A stretch of DNA of 33,540 nucleotides from Sulfuritalea sp. (GCA_020853215.1 JADYZH010000193.1:1-33540); one strand, 5' to 3'; positions 8,677 through 17,546 are shown, counted from the stretch's first letter. A program made the numbers and translations. The notes: a model not told the origin generated them from the sequence alone.

Positions 8677-9744
8677 ATGAATGCGACGGTGAGCGTTGAC
8701 CTGCTGGCCACTCTGCAACCGTTGATGTCACTGGGCAACAAGGGGCTCAGCGAATTGCTGCCGCTGTGCCGCACCCATGTTTTCACGCGGGCCACCGATC
8801 CGTTTTCCGCCGCCGACTGGAGCGGGCAGGTCGTCTATCTGGTGCGGGGCCAGCTTCTCGTGAAGCTGTTGGACGGCCCGTCGCGCGTGCTGGTCGGCGG
8901 CCATGATCTGGCGGCGGCCCCGGTGGCGCGTGGCGGATACGCCCCGCGTTTCAGCAAGGCGATCACCGATGTCGAATTGCTCAGCCTGGAGGAGGATCCC
9001 CTGGACATCGTGGTGACCTGGAATCAGCTGGCCAGTTCGCGACACCTGGAAAAGGGTGCGGCCGACCAGACCGATTGGCGCATGATGTCGAGCATGTTTG
9101 CGGTGGACAACCTGACGGTCGGCGCGTTTGCGTCCCTGCCACCGGCAAACATCCAGGCGCTCCTTGGAAAGTTTGTCCGGGTTCCGGCAAGGCGCGGCGA
9201 GACGATCATCAGGCAGGGAGATCCGGGCGATTACTATTACCTTATCGAGAGCGGGCGCTGCAAGATTTCCCGGATGGTCGCCGGAGCTTCGGTGCAACTG
9301 GCCGAGATCAAGGAAGGCGATGCTTTCGGCGAAGAGGCCCTGGTTGCCGATACGGTACGCAATGCGACCGTGGTGATGAATACGGACGGCATGCTGCTGC
9401 GCCTGTCCAAACAGGACTTCAACCAGCTGCTGCTCGCGCCGCTTCTGCAGAAAGTGACCGGCGACGAGGCCGAGCGGCGGATTGCCGCCGGAGCGCAATG
9501 GATAGACGTGCGCTTCCCGGCCGAATACCAGAGCGATGGCTATCCCGATGCCATCAACATTCCACTCAACGACATTCGACCGGCGGCTGCGGCGCTTGAC
9601 CCTGCAATCGAATACATTGTGTATTGCCAGACGGGACGTCGCAGTTCCGCCGCCGCATTCTTGCTTTCCCAGCGTGGCCTGCATGCTACCCTCCTCGAAG
9701 GCGGCATGCGGGGGTACGCCGGTATCCTGGAGTCACACGAATGA
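8677..9744 (+). CDS. Cyclic-nucleotide-binding protein with C-terminal rhodanese domain
   Basis: The protein has 355 residues from ATG 8677, two bases after the preceding stop. It has two cNMP-binding-like domains followed by a rhodanese domain. The first (about 15-120) is degenerate. The second (about 140-265) has a good phosphate-binding cassette, 'FGEEALVADTVRNATV', with Glu219 and Arg228 spaced as in CRP-type domains, so cAMP or cGMP binding is plausible. The rhodanese part (about 270-350) ends with the active-site loop 'YCQTGRRSS' (Cys317), suggesting a reactive persulfide or regulatory thiol. No DNA-binding helix-turn-helix is present, so it is not a CRP-type transcription factor. As the gene after the cyclase and phosphodiesterase, it is the likely cAMP effector. 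Its target is unknown. Confidence 0.88.
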   Translation: MNATVSVDLLATLQPLMSLGNKGLSELLPLCRTHVFTRATDPFSAADWSGQVVYLVRGQLLVKLLDGPSRVLVGGHDLAAAPVARGGYAPRFSKAITDVELLSLEEDPLDIVVTWNQLASSRHLEKGAADQTDWRMMSSMFAVDNLTVGAFASLPPANIQALLGKFVRVPARRGETIIRQGDPGDYYYLIESGRCKISRMVAGASVQLAEIKEGDAFGEEALVADTVRNATVVMNTDGMLLRLSKQDFNQLLLAPLLQKVTGDEAERRIAAGAQWIDVRFPAEYQSDGYPDAINIPLNDIRPAAAALDPAIEYIVYCQTGRRSSAAAFLLSQRGLHATLLEGGMRGYAGILESHE

Positions 9745-12119
9745 ATGCCGCCCCTGCCGCGCCCGCCGAAGCCCCGGCGTCCGATGTTGATAACCGCCTG
9801 GCTTTCTTCAAGAACCTTCAGGTCGTCACCAACAAGGTTCACGCCACCGCCAACATCGACGAAATCATGCTGGAGCTGTCCGGCGAAATCTGCAGCCTGT
9901 TCAACGCCGACCGCCTGACGATCTATTCGATCGGCGAGGACAAAGCCTCGATCGTCTCGAAAATCAAGACCGGCCTGACATCGTTCAAGGACCTGCGCCT
10001 GCCGATCGCCGACCAGAGCATCGCCGGCCATGTCGCGCTGGCCAAGAAGACGGTGAACATCCGCGACGTCTACGACGATGCGGAGCTCAAGGCGATCAAT
10101 CCTTCCTTGCGCTTCCTGCAGGAGGTGGACAAGCGTACCGGCTACCGGACCAAGCAGATGCTGGTGGCGCCGGTCGTCGACGCGCAGAGCAACGAGTTGC
10201 TGGGCGTCGTCCAGCTGATCAACAACAAGGCGGGAACTCCGTTTGCGGCAGTTGCCCAGGAGGGCGTCAAGGGTCTGTGCGAAACCCTCGCCATCGCCTT
10301 CGCCCAGCGCAGCAAGCCGGCTGCCGCCGTCAAGACCAAGTACGACTTCCTCGTCTCCGATGCCGTCATTTCCGCTCAGGAAATGGAGCTGGCGACCCGT
10401 ACCGCGCGACGCAAGAACCTCTCCATCGAAGAAGTTCTGGTCAACGAATTCCAGGTCAAGCACGAGGCTCTGGGTGCCGCACTGGGCAAGTTCTTCAATG
10501 TGCCGTATGAATCGTTCAAGTCAGACCGTGTCAAGCCCGCCGACCTGTTGAAGAACCTCAAGCGCGAGTTCCTCGACCAGGGCAAATGGGCGCCGGTGGA
10601 GGAAAGTTCCGAAGGCATCATGGTGGTCTGCCTGGATCCCGAGCAGGTCAAGGGTTCTCGCATCGTCAACAACATTTTCCCGCGCGGCAAGATCCAGTAC
10701 CGGGTGACCACCAACCACGAGTTCGCGCTGACCCTCGACCTGCTGTTCGGCGCCACCGGCGTTCCCGGCTATACCGATGACAGTTCCGTCGGCGATCTGC
10801 TGTCCACCCTCGATGAAGGCGAGATGGATGGTGAAGGCGCCGTCGGCGATGATGTCTCCGCCGCGGCCGACAACGAGCTGGTCAAGTTGGTCAACAAGAT
10901 CATCGTCGACGCCTACCAGATGGGCGTGTCCGATATTCACATCGAACCGGGCCTGGGCAAGGACAAGGTGCTGATCCGCTTCCGGCGGGATGGCTCGTTG
11001 CAGAAGTACATCGAAGTTCCGGCCAGCTACCGCAATGCCATGGTGGCCCGCCTCAAGATCATGTGCGACCTGGATATCGCCGAGCGCCGCAAACCGCAGG
11101 ACGGCAAGATCAAGTTCAAGAAGTTCGGTCCGCTGGACATCGAACTGCGGGTGGCGACCATTCCTTCCACCGGCGGCGTCGAAGACGTCGTGATGCGCAT
11201 CCTCGCTGGTGGCGAGCCGATCCCGCTGGACAAGCTGGGTGTGCTGCCGGCCAATCTGATCAAGCTCAAGGCGACCATTTCCAAGCCTTACGGACTGTTT
11301 TTCGTCTGCGGTCCCACCGGTTCCGGCAAGACCACGACACTGCACTCGGTACTCGGCTATCTCAATACCGTGGATACCAAGATCTGGACCGCGGAAGATC
11401 CGGTTGAAATCACCCAGAAGGGCTTGCGCCAGGTGCAGGTGAACAAGAAGGTGATGGATTTTCCGATGGTGATGAAGGCCTTCCTGCGAGCCGACCCGGA
11501 CATCATCATGGTCGGCGAAATGCGCGATGCCGAAACTACCGGCATTGGCATCGAGGCCTCGCTGACGGGCCACCTAGTGTTTGCCACCCTGCACACCAAT
11601 AGCGCCCCGGAATCGATCATCCGGCTGCTCGACATGGGCATGGACCCCTTCAACTTCTCCGATGCCCTGCTCGGTATCCTCGCCCAGCGCCTGGCCAAGC
11701 GCCTGTGCAAGTGCAAGGAGACCTATACGCCGGATGCCGACGAAGTCAGGCTGTTCATGAAGGAGTATTGCAGCGAGCTGGAGAATACCGAGACTTTCAA
11801 GAAGGACATCAAGGCCGCCTACGCCGCGACCCAGGAACGCCTGATCAAGGAGTACGGCAAGGATGGCCACCTTGTATTCACCCGGGCCAAGGGCTGCGAC
11901 ACCTGTGGCGGCAGCGGCTACAAGGGGCGCGTCGGCCTGCACGAGCTGATGATCGGCACCGAGCCGATGAAAAAGCTGATTCAGGAACATGCCCGCGTCG
12001 CCCAGTTGTTCGCACAGGCGCTTGAGGACGGCATGCTGACCCTGAAGATGGACGGCCTGGAGAAGGCCCTGCAAGGGGTGACTGATCTCAAGCAGGTGAG
12101 GGCTGTCTGCATCAAGTAA
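9741..12119 (+). CDS. GAF-domain PilB/GspE-type secretion/pilus assembly ATPase
   Basis: The protein has 792 residues. ATG 9741 overlaps the upstream TGA in an ATGA junction and GGAG lies about 9 bases upstream, so this start is favoured over the ORF-track start. Order: GAF domain (about 25-190), MshEN-like T2SSE N-domain (about 200-310), then the type II/IV secretion ATPase (about 375-770). The ATPase shows 'SDIHIEPG', Walker A 'GPTGSGKTTT' (from residue 524), Walker B region 'IIMVGEMRDAET' and the His box 'GHLVFATLHTN'. It also has a zinc tetracysteine formed by 'CKCKETY' and 'CDTCGGSGY'. This is a PilB/GspE extension ATPase with an added small-molecule sensor. The MshEN repeats lack the RLG signature that binds c-di-GMP. 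No pilC or pilD lies nearby. Confidence 0.92.
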   Translation: MNAAPAAPAEAPASDVDNRLAFFKNLQVVTNKVHATANIDEIMLELSGEICSLFNADRLTIYSIGEDKASIVSKIKTGLTSFKDLRLPIADQSIAGHVALAKKTVNIRDVYDDAELKAINPSLRFLQEVDKRTGYRTKQMLVAPVVDAQSNELLGVVQLINNKAGTPFAAVAQEGVKGLCETLAIAFAQRSKPAAAVKTKYDFLVSDAVISAQEMELATRTARRKNLSIEEVLVNEFQVKHEALGAALGKFFNVPYESFKSDRVKPADLLKNLKREFLDQGKWAPVEESSEGIMVVCLDPEQVKGSRIVNNIFPRGKIQYRVTTNHEFALTLDLLFGATGVPGYTDDSSVGDLLSTLDEGEMDGEGAVGDDVSAAADNELVKLVNKIIVDAYQMGVSDIHIEPGLGKDKVLIRFRRDGSLQKYIEVPASYRNAMVARLKIMCDLDIAERRKPQDGKIKFKKFGPLDIELRVATIPSTGGVEDVVMRILAGGEPIPLDKLGVLPANLIKLKATISKPYGLFFVCGPTGSGKTTTLHSVLGYLNTVDTKIWTAEDPVEITQKGLRQVQVNKKVMDFPMVMKAFLRADPDIIMVGEMRDAETTGIGIEASLTGHLVFATLHTNSAPESIIRLLDMGMDPFNFSDALLGILAQRLAKRLCKCKETYTPDADEVRLFMKEYCSELENTETFKKDIKAAYAATQERLIKEYGKDGHLVFTRAKGCDTCGGSGYKGRVGLHELMIGTEPMKKLIQEHARVAQLFAQALEDGMLTLKMDGLEKALQGVTDLKQVRAVCIK

Positions 12120-12128
12120 GGAAGGGCC

Positions 12129-13757
12129 ATGGATAGCTCCAGCGACCTGTTTCGCCGTCTCGAACAACTGAACGCCATTGGCGCCGCGCTCTCCAAGGAG
12201 CGCGACATCAATCGCCTGCTCGAGAGCATCCTGATTGCGGCCAAGACCATCACCCATGCCGATGGCGGAACCCTGTATCGCATGACCGAGGATGGTCGTG
12301 CGTTGCGCTTCGAGATCCTGCGTACCGATTCCCTGCACATCGCCATGGGTGGCACTACCGGCAATCCCATCAACTTCCCCAACCTGCCGCTGTACAACGA
12401 CAACGGCGAATCCAACGACTCGATGGTCGCCGCCTACGCCGCCATCCACGACAAGACGGTCAACATCACCGATGCCTACACCGAGGCCGGCTTCGATTTT
12501 TCCGGCACCCGCAGTTTCGACGAGCGCACCGGGTATCGCTCCCAGTCCTTTCTCACGGTGCCGATGAAGAACCATGAGGGCGAGATCATCGGCGTGCTGC
12601 AGCTGATCAACGCCCAGAATCCGGCAACGCGCCAGGTGATCCCGTTTTCCTCGGCCGACCAGAGCCTGGCCGAATCACTGGCCTCGCAGGCGGCGATCGC
12701 GCTCACCAACCGGCTCTTGATCAGTCAGCTGGAAGAACTCTTCGAGGCCTTCATCAATCTGATCAACCTGGCGATCGACGAGAAGTCGCCATATACCGGC
12801 GGCCATTGCCAGCGCGTGCCGACCCTGACCATGATGCTCGCGGAGGCAACCGACACGACGCGGGAGGGGCCGCTGGCATCGTTCCACATGGACGAGCGCG
12901 ATCGCTACGAACTGAAGATCGCCGGCCTGCTGCATGACTGCGGCAAAGTCACGACGCCCGTTCATGTGGTCGACAAGGCCACCAAGCTGCAGACCATCTT
13001 CGATCGCATCCACCTGATCGATACCCGCTTCGAGGTCCTCAAGCGGGATGCGGAGATCCACGCGCTGCGCAGGCAGCTGGCCTTGCGCGAAAGCATTCTC
13101 GATACCGCAGCCGAGGCGAATATCTGGCAGGAATACCAGGACCAGGCACAGTTACTCGATGCCGAGCGCACCTTCCTGCGCCAAACCAACATCGGCGGCG
13201 AGGCGATGAGGGAAGACGACCAGCAGCGCGTGCGCGATATCGGCAGCCGGCGCAAGTGGCGTAATGTCGATGGCGTCGAAACCGAGTTCCTCACCGCCGA
13301 CGAGATCGACAACCTGACCATTCGCGCCGGCACGCTGACGATGAAGGAACGCGATGTCATCAACCACCACATCGTCGCCACCATCAAGATGCTGGAGCAA
13401 CTGCCGTGGCCGCGGCACCTGACCAAGGTGCCGGAATATGCCGGCGGCCACCACGAGCGGATGGACGGCAAGGGCTATCCCAAGGGTCTGACCCGCGAGC
13501 AGATGTCCCTCCAGGCACGCATGATGGGGATCGCCGACATTTTCGAGGCGCTGACGGCGCGCGACCGCCCCTACAAGCCGGGCATGAAACTGTCGCAGGC
13601 GATGGGCATCATGGCCAACTTCAAGAAGAACGGCCACATCGACCCCGACCTGTTCGACGTCTTCGTCAGGCAGGGCGTCTACCGGCGCTACGCCGAGCAG
13701 TTCCTCGACCCGGCGCAGATCGATGCGGTGGATGAGGCGGCACTCGTACGGACTTGA
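12129..13757 (+). CDS. GAF-HD-GYP cyclic di-GMP phosphodiesterase
   Basis: The 542-residue protein has a GAF domain (about 20-200) and a C-terminal HD-GYP domain (about 215-530), with no membrane segment. The GAF domain resembles that of the preceding ATPase gene ('DERTGYRSQSFLTVPMKN' versus 'DKRTGYRTKQMLVAPVVD'). Catalytic motifs are complete: 'TGGHCQRV', 'LLHDCGKV' (His269, Asp270), 'INHHIV', 'GGHHERMDGKGYPKGL' with GYP at 449-451, and 'ADIFEALTARDRPY'. c-di-GMP hydrolysis is therefore expected. About 130 residues of helical, charged sequence separate the HD motif from the next histidine motif, longer than in typical members. GGAAGG precedes the ATG. It appears to be the last gene of the signalling operon, though no terminator is visible after it. 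Confidence 0.94.
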   Translation: MDSSSDLFRRLEQLNAIGAALSKERDINRLLESILIAAKTITHADGGTLYRMTEDGRALRFEILRTDSLHIAMGGTTGNPINFPNLPLYNDNGESNDSMVAAYAAIHDKTVNITDAYTEAGFDFSGTRSFDERTGYRSQSFLTVPMKNHEGEIIGVLQLINAQNPATRQVIPFSSADQSLAESLASQAAIALTNRLLISQLEELFEAFINLINLAIDEKSPYTGGHCQRVPTLTMMLAEATDTTREGPLASFHMDERDRYELKIAGLLHDCGKVTTPVHVVDKATKLQTIFDRIHLIDTRFEVLKRDAEIHALRRQLALRESILDTAAEANIWQEYQDQAQLLDAERTFLRQTNIGGEAMREDDQQRVRDIGSRRKWRNVDGVETEFLTADEIDNLTIRAGTLTMKERDVINHHIVATIKMLEQLPWPRHLTKVPEYAGGHHERMDGKGYPKGLTREQMSLQARMMGIADIFEALTARDRPYKPGMKLSQAMGIMANFKKNGHIDPDLFDVFVRQGVYRRYAEQFLDPAQIDAVDEAALVRT

Positions 13758-13895
13758 TCAATAGCCGAAAGTCGGCGCTGGCGGGACGGTGCTGCATTAT
13801 CATCCAGGTCTGCAATCGAGAATGAACGCGTCGCGCCGGGATTCGCGCCAGGTCCGATGCACGTTCGGCCAGAATGAATTCATGAGGAATCATCC

Positions 13896-16322
13896 ATGTG
13901 GAGTCTGTTTCGTCTGCTCGACGACGGATGTCGCGTCGAAGTGCTGGATGTCGGTGCATCCCTTGCCAGTACGGCCCCGTACCAGAAGCTGGTGGAGACG
14001 GGGCGTGCCCGCGTCACCGGCTTCGAGCCGAACGAGGCGGAATATGAACGACTGCGCTCGAGCTACGGGCTGACGCACCGTTTCTATCCGCTGTTCGTCG
14101 GTGACGGCAAGGAAGCCACTTTCCATGAGACCAACAACCCTTTTACCGGCTCGTTGTATGAGCCGAATACGCCATTGCTGGAAAAGTTCCATGCCTTGGC
14201 CTCGCTGGTAACGCCGGTTGCCGAGCACCGCGTCGCCACTACCTGTCTTGACGACATTGCCGACCTGGGCGATATCGATTTCATCAAGATCGACGTGCAG
14301 GGAGCGGAACTCGACGTGCTGCGCAATGGCCAACGGATCCTGCAGGGCGTGCTGGCGATCCAGACCGAAGTAAATTTTCTCGAGCAGTACCATGGTCAGG
14401 CGATGTTTTCCGACCTCGATGCCTTTCTGCGAGCCAATGGCTTCCAGTTTCACTGCGTGCTTGGCTACGGCTGGCGCCCCTTTCTTCCCCTGCTCAATCC
14501 CCGTGCCGGTGTCAAGGCGTTCAACCAGCAGGTGTGGGCCGACGCGGTTTATGTGCGGGACTGGATGCAACTTGACCGCCTTTCTGCGGAGAAACTGGAG
14601 AAGTATGCTGGAATCATGCACGACCTCCTGAATTCCTTTGACTTGGCCCATGTGGCACTGGTCGAAGCGGATCGGCGCACGGGCCGGTCGCTGGCGCAGG
14701 AATACCGGCGCCGCCTGGTGCGGGATGGCTTGGCCATTGTCGATCAGCCAAGCTCTGGCGACGCGGCCGGGTCGCTTGCAGGCAAGGACAGCAAGGCTGG
14801 ATCTGGGACCTCGTCGCCGATTTCTGCTACGGTAGCGGCGGAGAATCCAGACAACTCGCTGGTGCTGGAAACGGAAAGCGGCCTGTGTGTTTCGGTTCCG
14901 GCATCGCTCACGTGCATCTCCACTTATGTGCTTCTGGAGCAGGAACGCTGGTTCGAGAAGGAGGTGGATTTCGTCGTTCGCTACCTCGCCGACGGCATGA
15001 CCGCCATCGACATCGGGGCCAACGTCGGCCTGTACAGCCTGGCCATGGCGAAGGCCGTCGGGCCGACAGGAAGGGTCTGTGCGTATGAGCCGGGGACCGT
15101 CAATCGGCAGCATCTGGAACGAAGCATCGAGCTCAACAAAGTAGCAAATATCGAATTGTCGGCCGCGGCCTTGTCGGACCGGGAGAAGAGCGGCTGGTTG
15201 CGGATTGCGGGCAGCGGCGAACTCAATTCGATTGTCGAGGCGGATGAAGACGGCGCCGAGTACGTTGAAATCTCATCGCTCGACGCGCAGACACGGCGCT
15301 TCGGCTGGACGGGGATGGATTTCATCAAGATCGATGCAGAAGGCCAGGAGGCACGGATCGTGGCGGGCGGCAGGGAGTTCTTCCATTCCTTTTCGCCGGT
15401 GGTGATGTACGAAATAAAGCACGGCGCGACCAACAACAATGCCCTGCGCTGGACCTTCGAAGCGCTGGGATACGAAACCTACCGCCTCATCGGGGACGGT
15501 TCCCTGCTGGTTCGCCTCGGCGACGATGAGCAACTCGATACGTTCGAGCTCAATCTGTTCGCCATCAAGCCCGATCGTGCGCGGGAGCTGGCGCGCCGGG
15601 GTTTGCTGGTTTTCGCTCCGGCAGAGATCTCCCTGTCGCCAGCCGAGCGGGATGCGGTGCTGAAAAAAATGTTCGATCTGCCCTATGCGCAGACCTTCGG
15701 AATTTCGGCGGACGATATCGACGCATGCCCGTTTGGCGAAGGCTTGACGGCGTATGCGACATGGCTTTTTCTCGATCCTGCAATACCGGAGCGGCGCTAC
15801 GCTGCGCTGCGGCAGGCGTTCCAGCTGCTCAGGGATTACAGCAACGCGCAACTCAATCCCGCGGCCCTGTCCACGCTGGGGCGCATTGCCCAGGACATCG
15901 GCTATCGTGGCGTTGCCGTCGCTGCACTCGGAGAACTGATGGCGATGCGCGATACCGGCATCGACCAGCCTTTCTTTCCGGCTGCCAGGCGCTTCGAACA
16001 GATGCGCCCTGACGGCCATGAAGACCGCTGGTTTATTGCAGCGGCAAGCGAACAAATCGAACTTGTCGGCGCCTACTCTTCGATGCTCAAGGGCGATGAC
16101 CTGCATTCGCAGGTAACGCAGATTGCGCGCCTGAGGCTGCTTTGTGGCGAACCATGGGCATCGGTCGCGATGTTGAGGCGAGCGATCCTGATGGGGGTGG
16201 AGCAGGGTATCCCGCGCCGGGATATTGCCTCGTGGCACGTGCAGTTGCTGGCGCAGCAGACCAGAAACCTGCATGTATGGGGTGCGTATGGAAACGGGAT
16301 GGACCCGCTCTTTGAAGGCTAG
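13896..16322 (+). CDS. Tandem FkbM-family methyltransferase with helical C-terminal extension
   Basis: The 808-residue protein contains two FkbM-type SAM-dependent methyltransferase domains. The first (about 10-235) has 'VEVLDVGAS' and 'IDFIKIDVQGAELDVLR'. The second (about 340-560) has 'TAIDIGANVGLYSLAMA', 'CAYEPG' and 'MDFIKIDAEGQEARIV'. The first domain lacks the usual GANxG loop (GASLAST instead) and may be divergent or inactive. The last 240 or so residues are helical with no recognised motif. FkbM enzymes O-methylate sugars or natural products. AGGA precedes the ATG at 13896. It starts 138 bases after the HD-GYP gene and is followed by a glycosyltransferase-like gene and the pilin locus, so a role in surface glycan or glycoprotein methylation is inferred. 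Confidence 0.87.
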   Translation: MWSLFRLLDDGCRVEVLDVGASLASTAPYQKLVETGRARVTGFEPNEAEYERLRSSYGLTHRFYPLFVGDGKEATFHETNNPFTGSLYEPNTPLLEKFHALASLVTPVAEHRVATTCLDDIADLGDIDFIKIDVQGAELDVLRNGQRILQGVLAIQTEVNFLEQYHGQAMFSDLDAFLRANGFQFHCVLGYGWRPFLPLLNPRAGVKAFNQQVWADAVYVRDWMQLDRLSAEKLEKYAGIMHDLLNSFDLAHVALVEADRRTGRSLAQEYRRRLVRDGLAIVDQPSSGDAAGSLAGKDSKAGSGTSSPISATVAAENPDNSLVLETESGLCVSVPASLTCISTYVLLEQERWFEKEVDFVVRYLADGMTAIDIGANVGLYSLAMAKAVGPTGRVCAYEPGTVNRQHLERSIELNKVANIELSAAALSDREKSGWLRIAGSGELNSIVEADEDGAEYVEISSLDAQTRRFGWTGMDFIKIDAEGQEARIVAGGREFFHSFSPVVMYEIKHGATNNNALRWTFEALGYETYRLIGDGSLLVRLGDDEQLDTFELNLFAIKPDRARELARRGLLVFAPAEISLSPAERDAVLKKMFDLPYAQTFGISADDIDACPFGEGLTAYATWLFLDPAIPERRYAALRQAFQLLRDYSNAQLNPAALSTLGRIAQDIGYRGVAVAALGELMAMRDTGIDQPFFPAARRFEQMRPDGHEDRWFIAAASEQIELVGAYSSMLKGDDLHSQVTQIARLRLLCGEPWASVAMLRRAILMGVEQGIPRRDIASWHVQLLAQQTRNLHVWGAYGNGMDPLFEG

Positions 16323-16358
16323 GAGACTGGCTTGCCGGTATGAGTCCGCTTGAATCAT

Positions 16359-16362
16359 GGAG
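16359..16362 (+). promoter_or_regulatory. Shine-Dalgarno favouring the second ATG of the glycosyltransferase-like gene
   Basis: GGAG lies 9 bases upstream of ATG 16372, while the first in-frame ATG at 16357 has no purine-rich site before it. The start is therefore set at 16372. Confidence 0.5.
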
Positions 16363-16371
16363 CAAGCACGA

Positions 16372-17445
16372 ATGACCTGGACCGAGCACCGCCGGCAGGA
16401 ATTGACGCAGCGCCTGGCTGCTCTGTTCAAGGTGCCTCAGGTGCGTTTTGTTTTCCTGCCGTCGGTCGCTGCCGCACCCATCAAGTATTTTCCCGAACCA
16501 GCCTTGATCGAGCGGGATCTGCGCGAATTCGCTCCGGATCCCTTCGTGTTCTCGCCTTGGCGGGACGGTAAACCGGATGCCGCAATTGACGTCGTTATCG
16601 TGACCGGAGTGGGCGATGACTGTTCCCCGGCCTTGTGGCGCATCCGGGAGCAGGTCGGCCCGCAAGCGATTATTGCCCTGTGGTTGTGGGACAACCACTG
16701 GGCATGGCCGCAGAACCTGCGCTCGATCATGGCGGCCGATCTGATCTTCGTCAGTCATGGCAGTCCGGACCATACCGGCTATCTGCGCACGCCAGTGGCA
16801 CTGCTGGCGGGCCATATAGCGGCCTGCTCGGCGCAGTGGGCCCGCGCCCAGGCAGGCGAATTGGGCGACATCGTGCAGCGTGCCGAACGCCAGCACAAGG
16901 CGCTGATCAATTACGTCGACTACGGTTTTGCCTGGAGCGAGCGAACACGGATTCTCAAATCCTATGCGGCGGACCTGGCTGATGCCGATGTATTCCTGAT
17001 GCCGCCGGACGATCGCTCGCGCTATTTTTCCCTATCGCCCATGGAGCGGTTTGCCGAGTGGTGTCGCTACAAGGCAACGATCGTCATACCCATCCGCGAC
17101 GACTTGTCCACCCGGGTGTTCGATGCCTTGCTTGCCGGCCTGATTCCTATCGTGCCGCATTCCATCACCGATCTCGACCGCATCATTCCGGCCGGAGACC
17201 AGGAGCGTCTCGGCATCGTCAGGATCGATTCGCTTGAGTTGCCGACCGCGGCGGTTGCCGTGCGGGAAGCGCTGCGGCGCTTCGAACAGCAGGGAACGGA
17301 GGGTATCATGGCCCGCTTCCACTATGCCCTTGACCGGCACATGCTGGTCAATCGGGTGACCGAGATGCTGTTTCACGTCTGGCAACTGGGCACTGGCGCC
17401 CGCTCGATCCGGTACCGAGCAGAGCGAGGCCTGTACGCCGACTGA
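16372..17445 (+). CDS. Putative glycosyltransferase (GT-B-like)
   Basis: The protein has 357 residues from ATG 16372 (362 if ATG 16357 is used). No firm family match can be made by eye. The C-terminal half resembles GT-B/exostosin-like or CgeB-like glycosyltransferases: 'DVFLMPPDDRSRYFSLSPMERFAEWCRYKATIVIP', then 'RDDLSTRVFDALLAGLIPIVP', a typical donor-site pattern with an (R/E)-FDAL-AG-IP core. The N-terminal half has a Rossmann-like 'AIDVVIVTGVGDD' and 'IIALWLWDNHWAWPQN'. No membrane helices or signal peptide are seen. It sits between the FkbM methyltransferase and the pilin promoter, so glycan assembly is likely. The sugar and acceptor are unknown. Confidence 0.62.
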   Translation: MTWTEHRRQELTQRLAALFKVPQVRFVFLPSVAAAPIKYFPEPALIERDLREFAPDPFVFSPWRDGKPDAAIDVVIVTGVGDDCSPALWRIREQVGPQAIIALWLWDNHWAWPQNLRSIMAADLIFVSHGSPDHTGYLRTPVALLAGHIAACSAQWARAQAGELGDIVQRAERQHKALINYVDYGFAWSERTRILKSYAADLADADVFLMPPDDRSRYFSLSPMERFAEWCRYKATIVIPIRDDLSTRVFDALLAGLIPIVPHSITDLDRIIPAGDQERLGIVRIDSLELPTAAVAVREALRRFEQQGTEGIMARFHYALDRHMLVNRVTEMLFHVWQLGTGARSIRYRAERGLYAD

Positions 17446-17481
17446 CTGGAGAGCAATTCAGTGATGTTTTATTGCATGTAA

Positions 17482-17504
17482 GTGACCTTTTTGGTCACAT
17501 TTTT
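17482..17504 (+). terminator. GTGACC/GGTCAC hairpin upstream of pilA, possible terminator
   Basis: A perfect 6-bp inverted repeat GTGACC-TTTTT-GGTCAC is followed by ATTTTT. Its position 36 bases after the glycosyltransferase stop suits an intrinsic terminator, though the stem is short. It could instead be an operator for an activator of the sigma-54 promoter about 45 bases downstream. Confidence 0.5.
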
Positions 17505-17546
17505 GGGCTGACCCACAAACTCCCGCTTCCAATCGGCTAGTTTTTA

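Noticed and set aside
13758-13895. Terminator or sigma-54 promoter between the HD-GYP and FkbM genes
   Set aside because: The GCCGA-AAG-TCGGC hairpin has no T tract and the TGGC-like stretch lacks a correctly spaced GC, so neither is supported.
13890-15113. 407-residue minus-strand frame opposite the FkbM gene
   Set aside because: Overlaps two clear methyltransferase domains and shows no recognisable fold or ribosome site.
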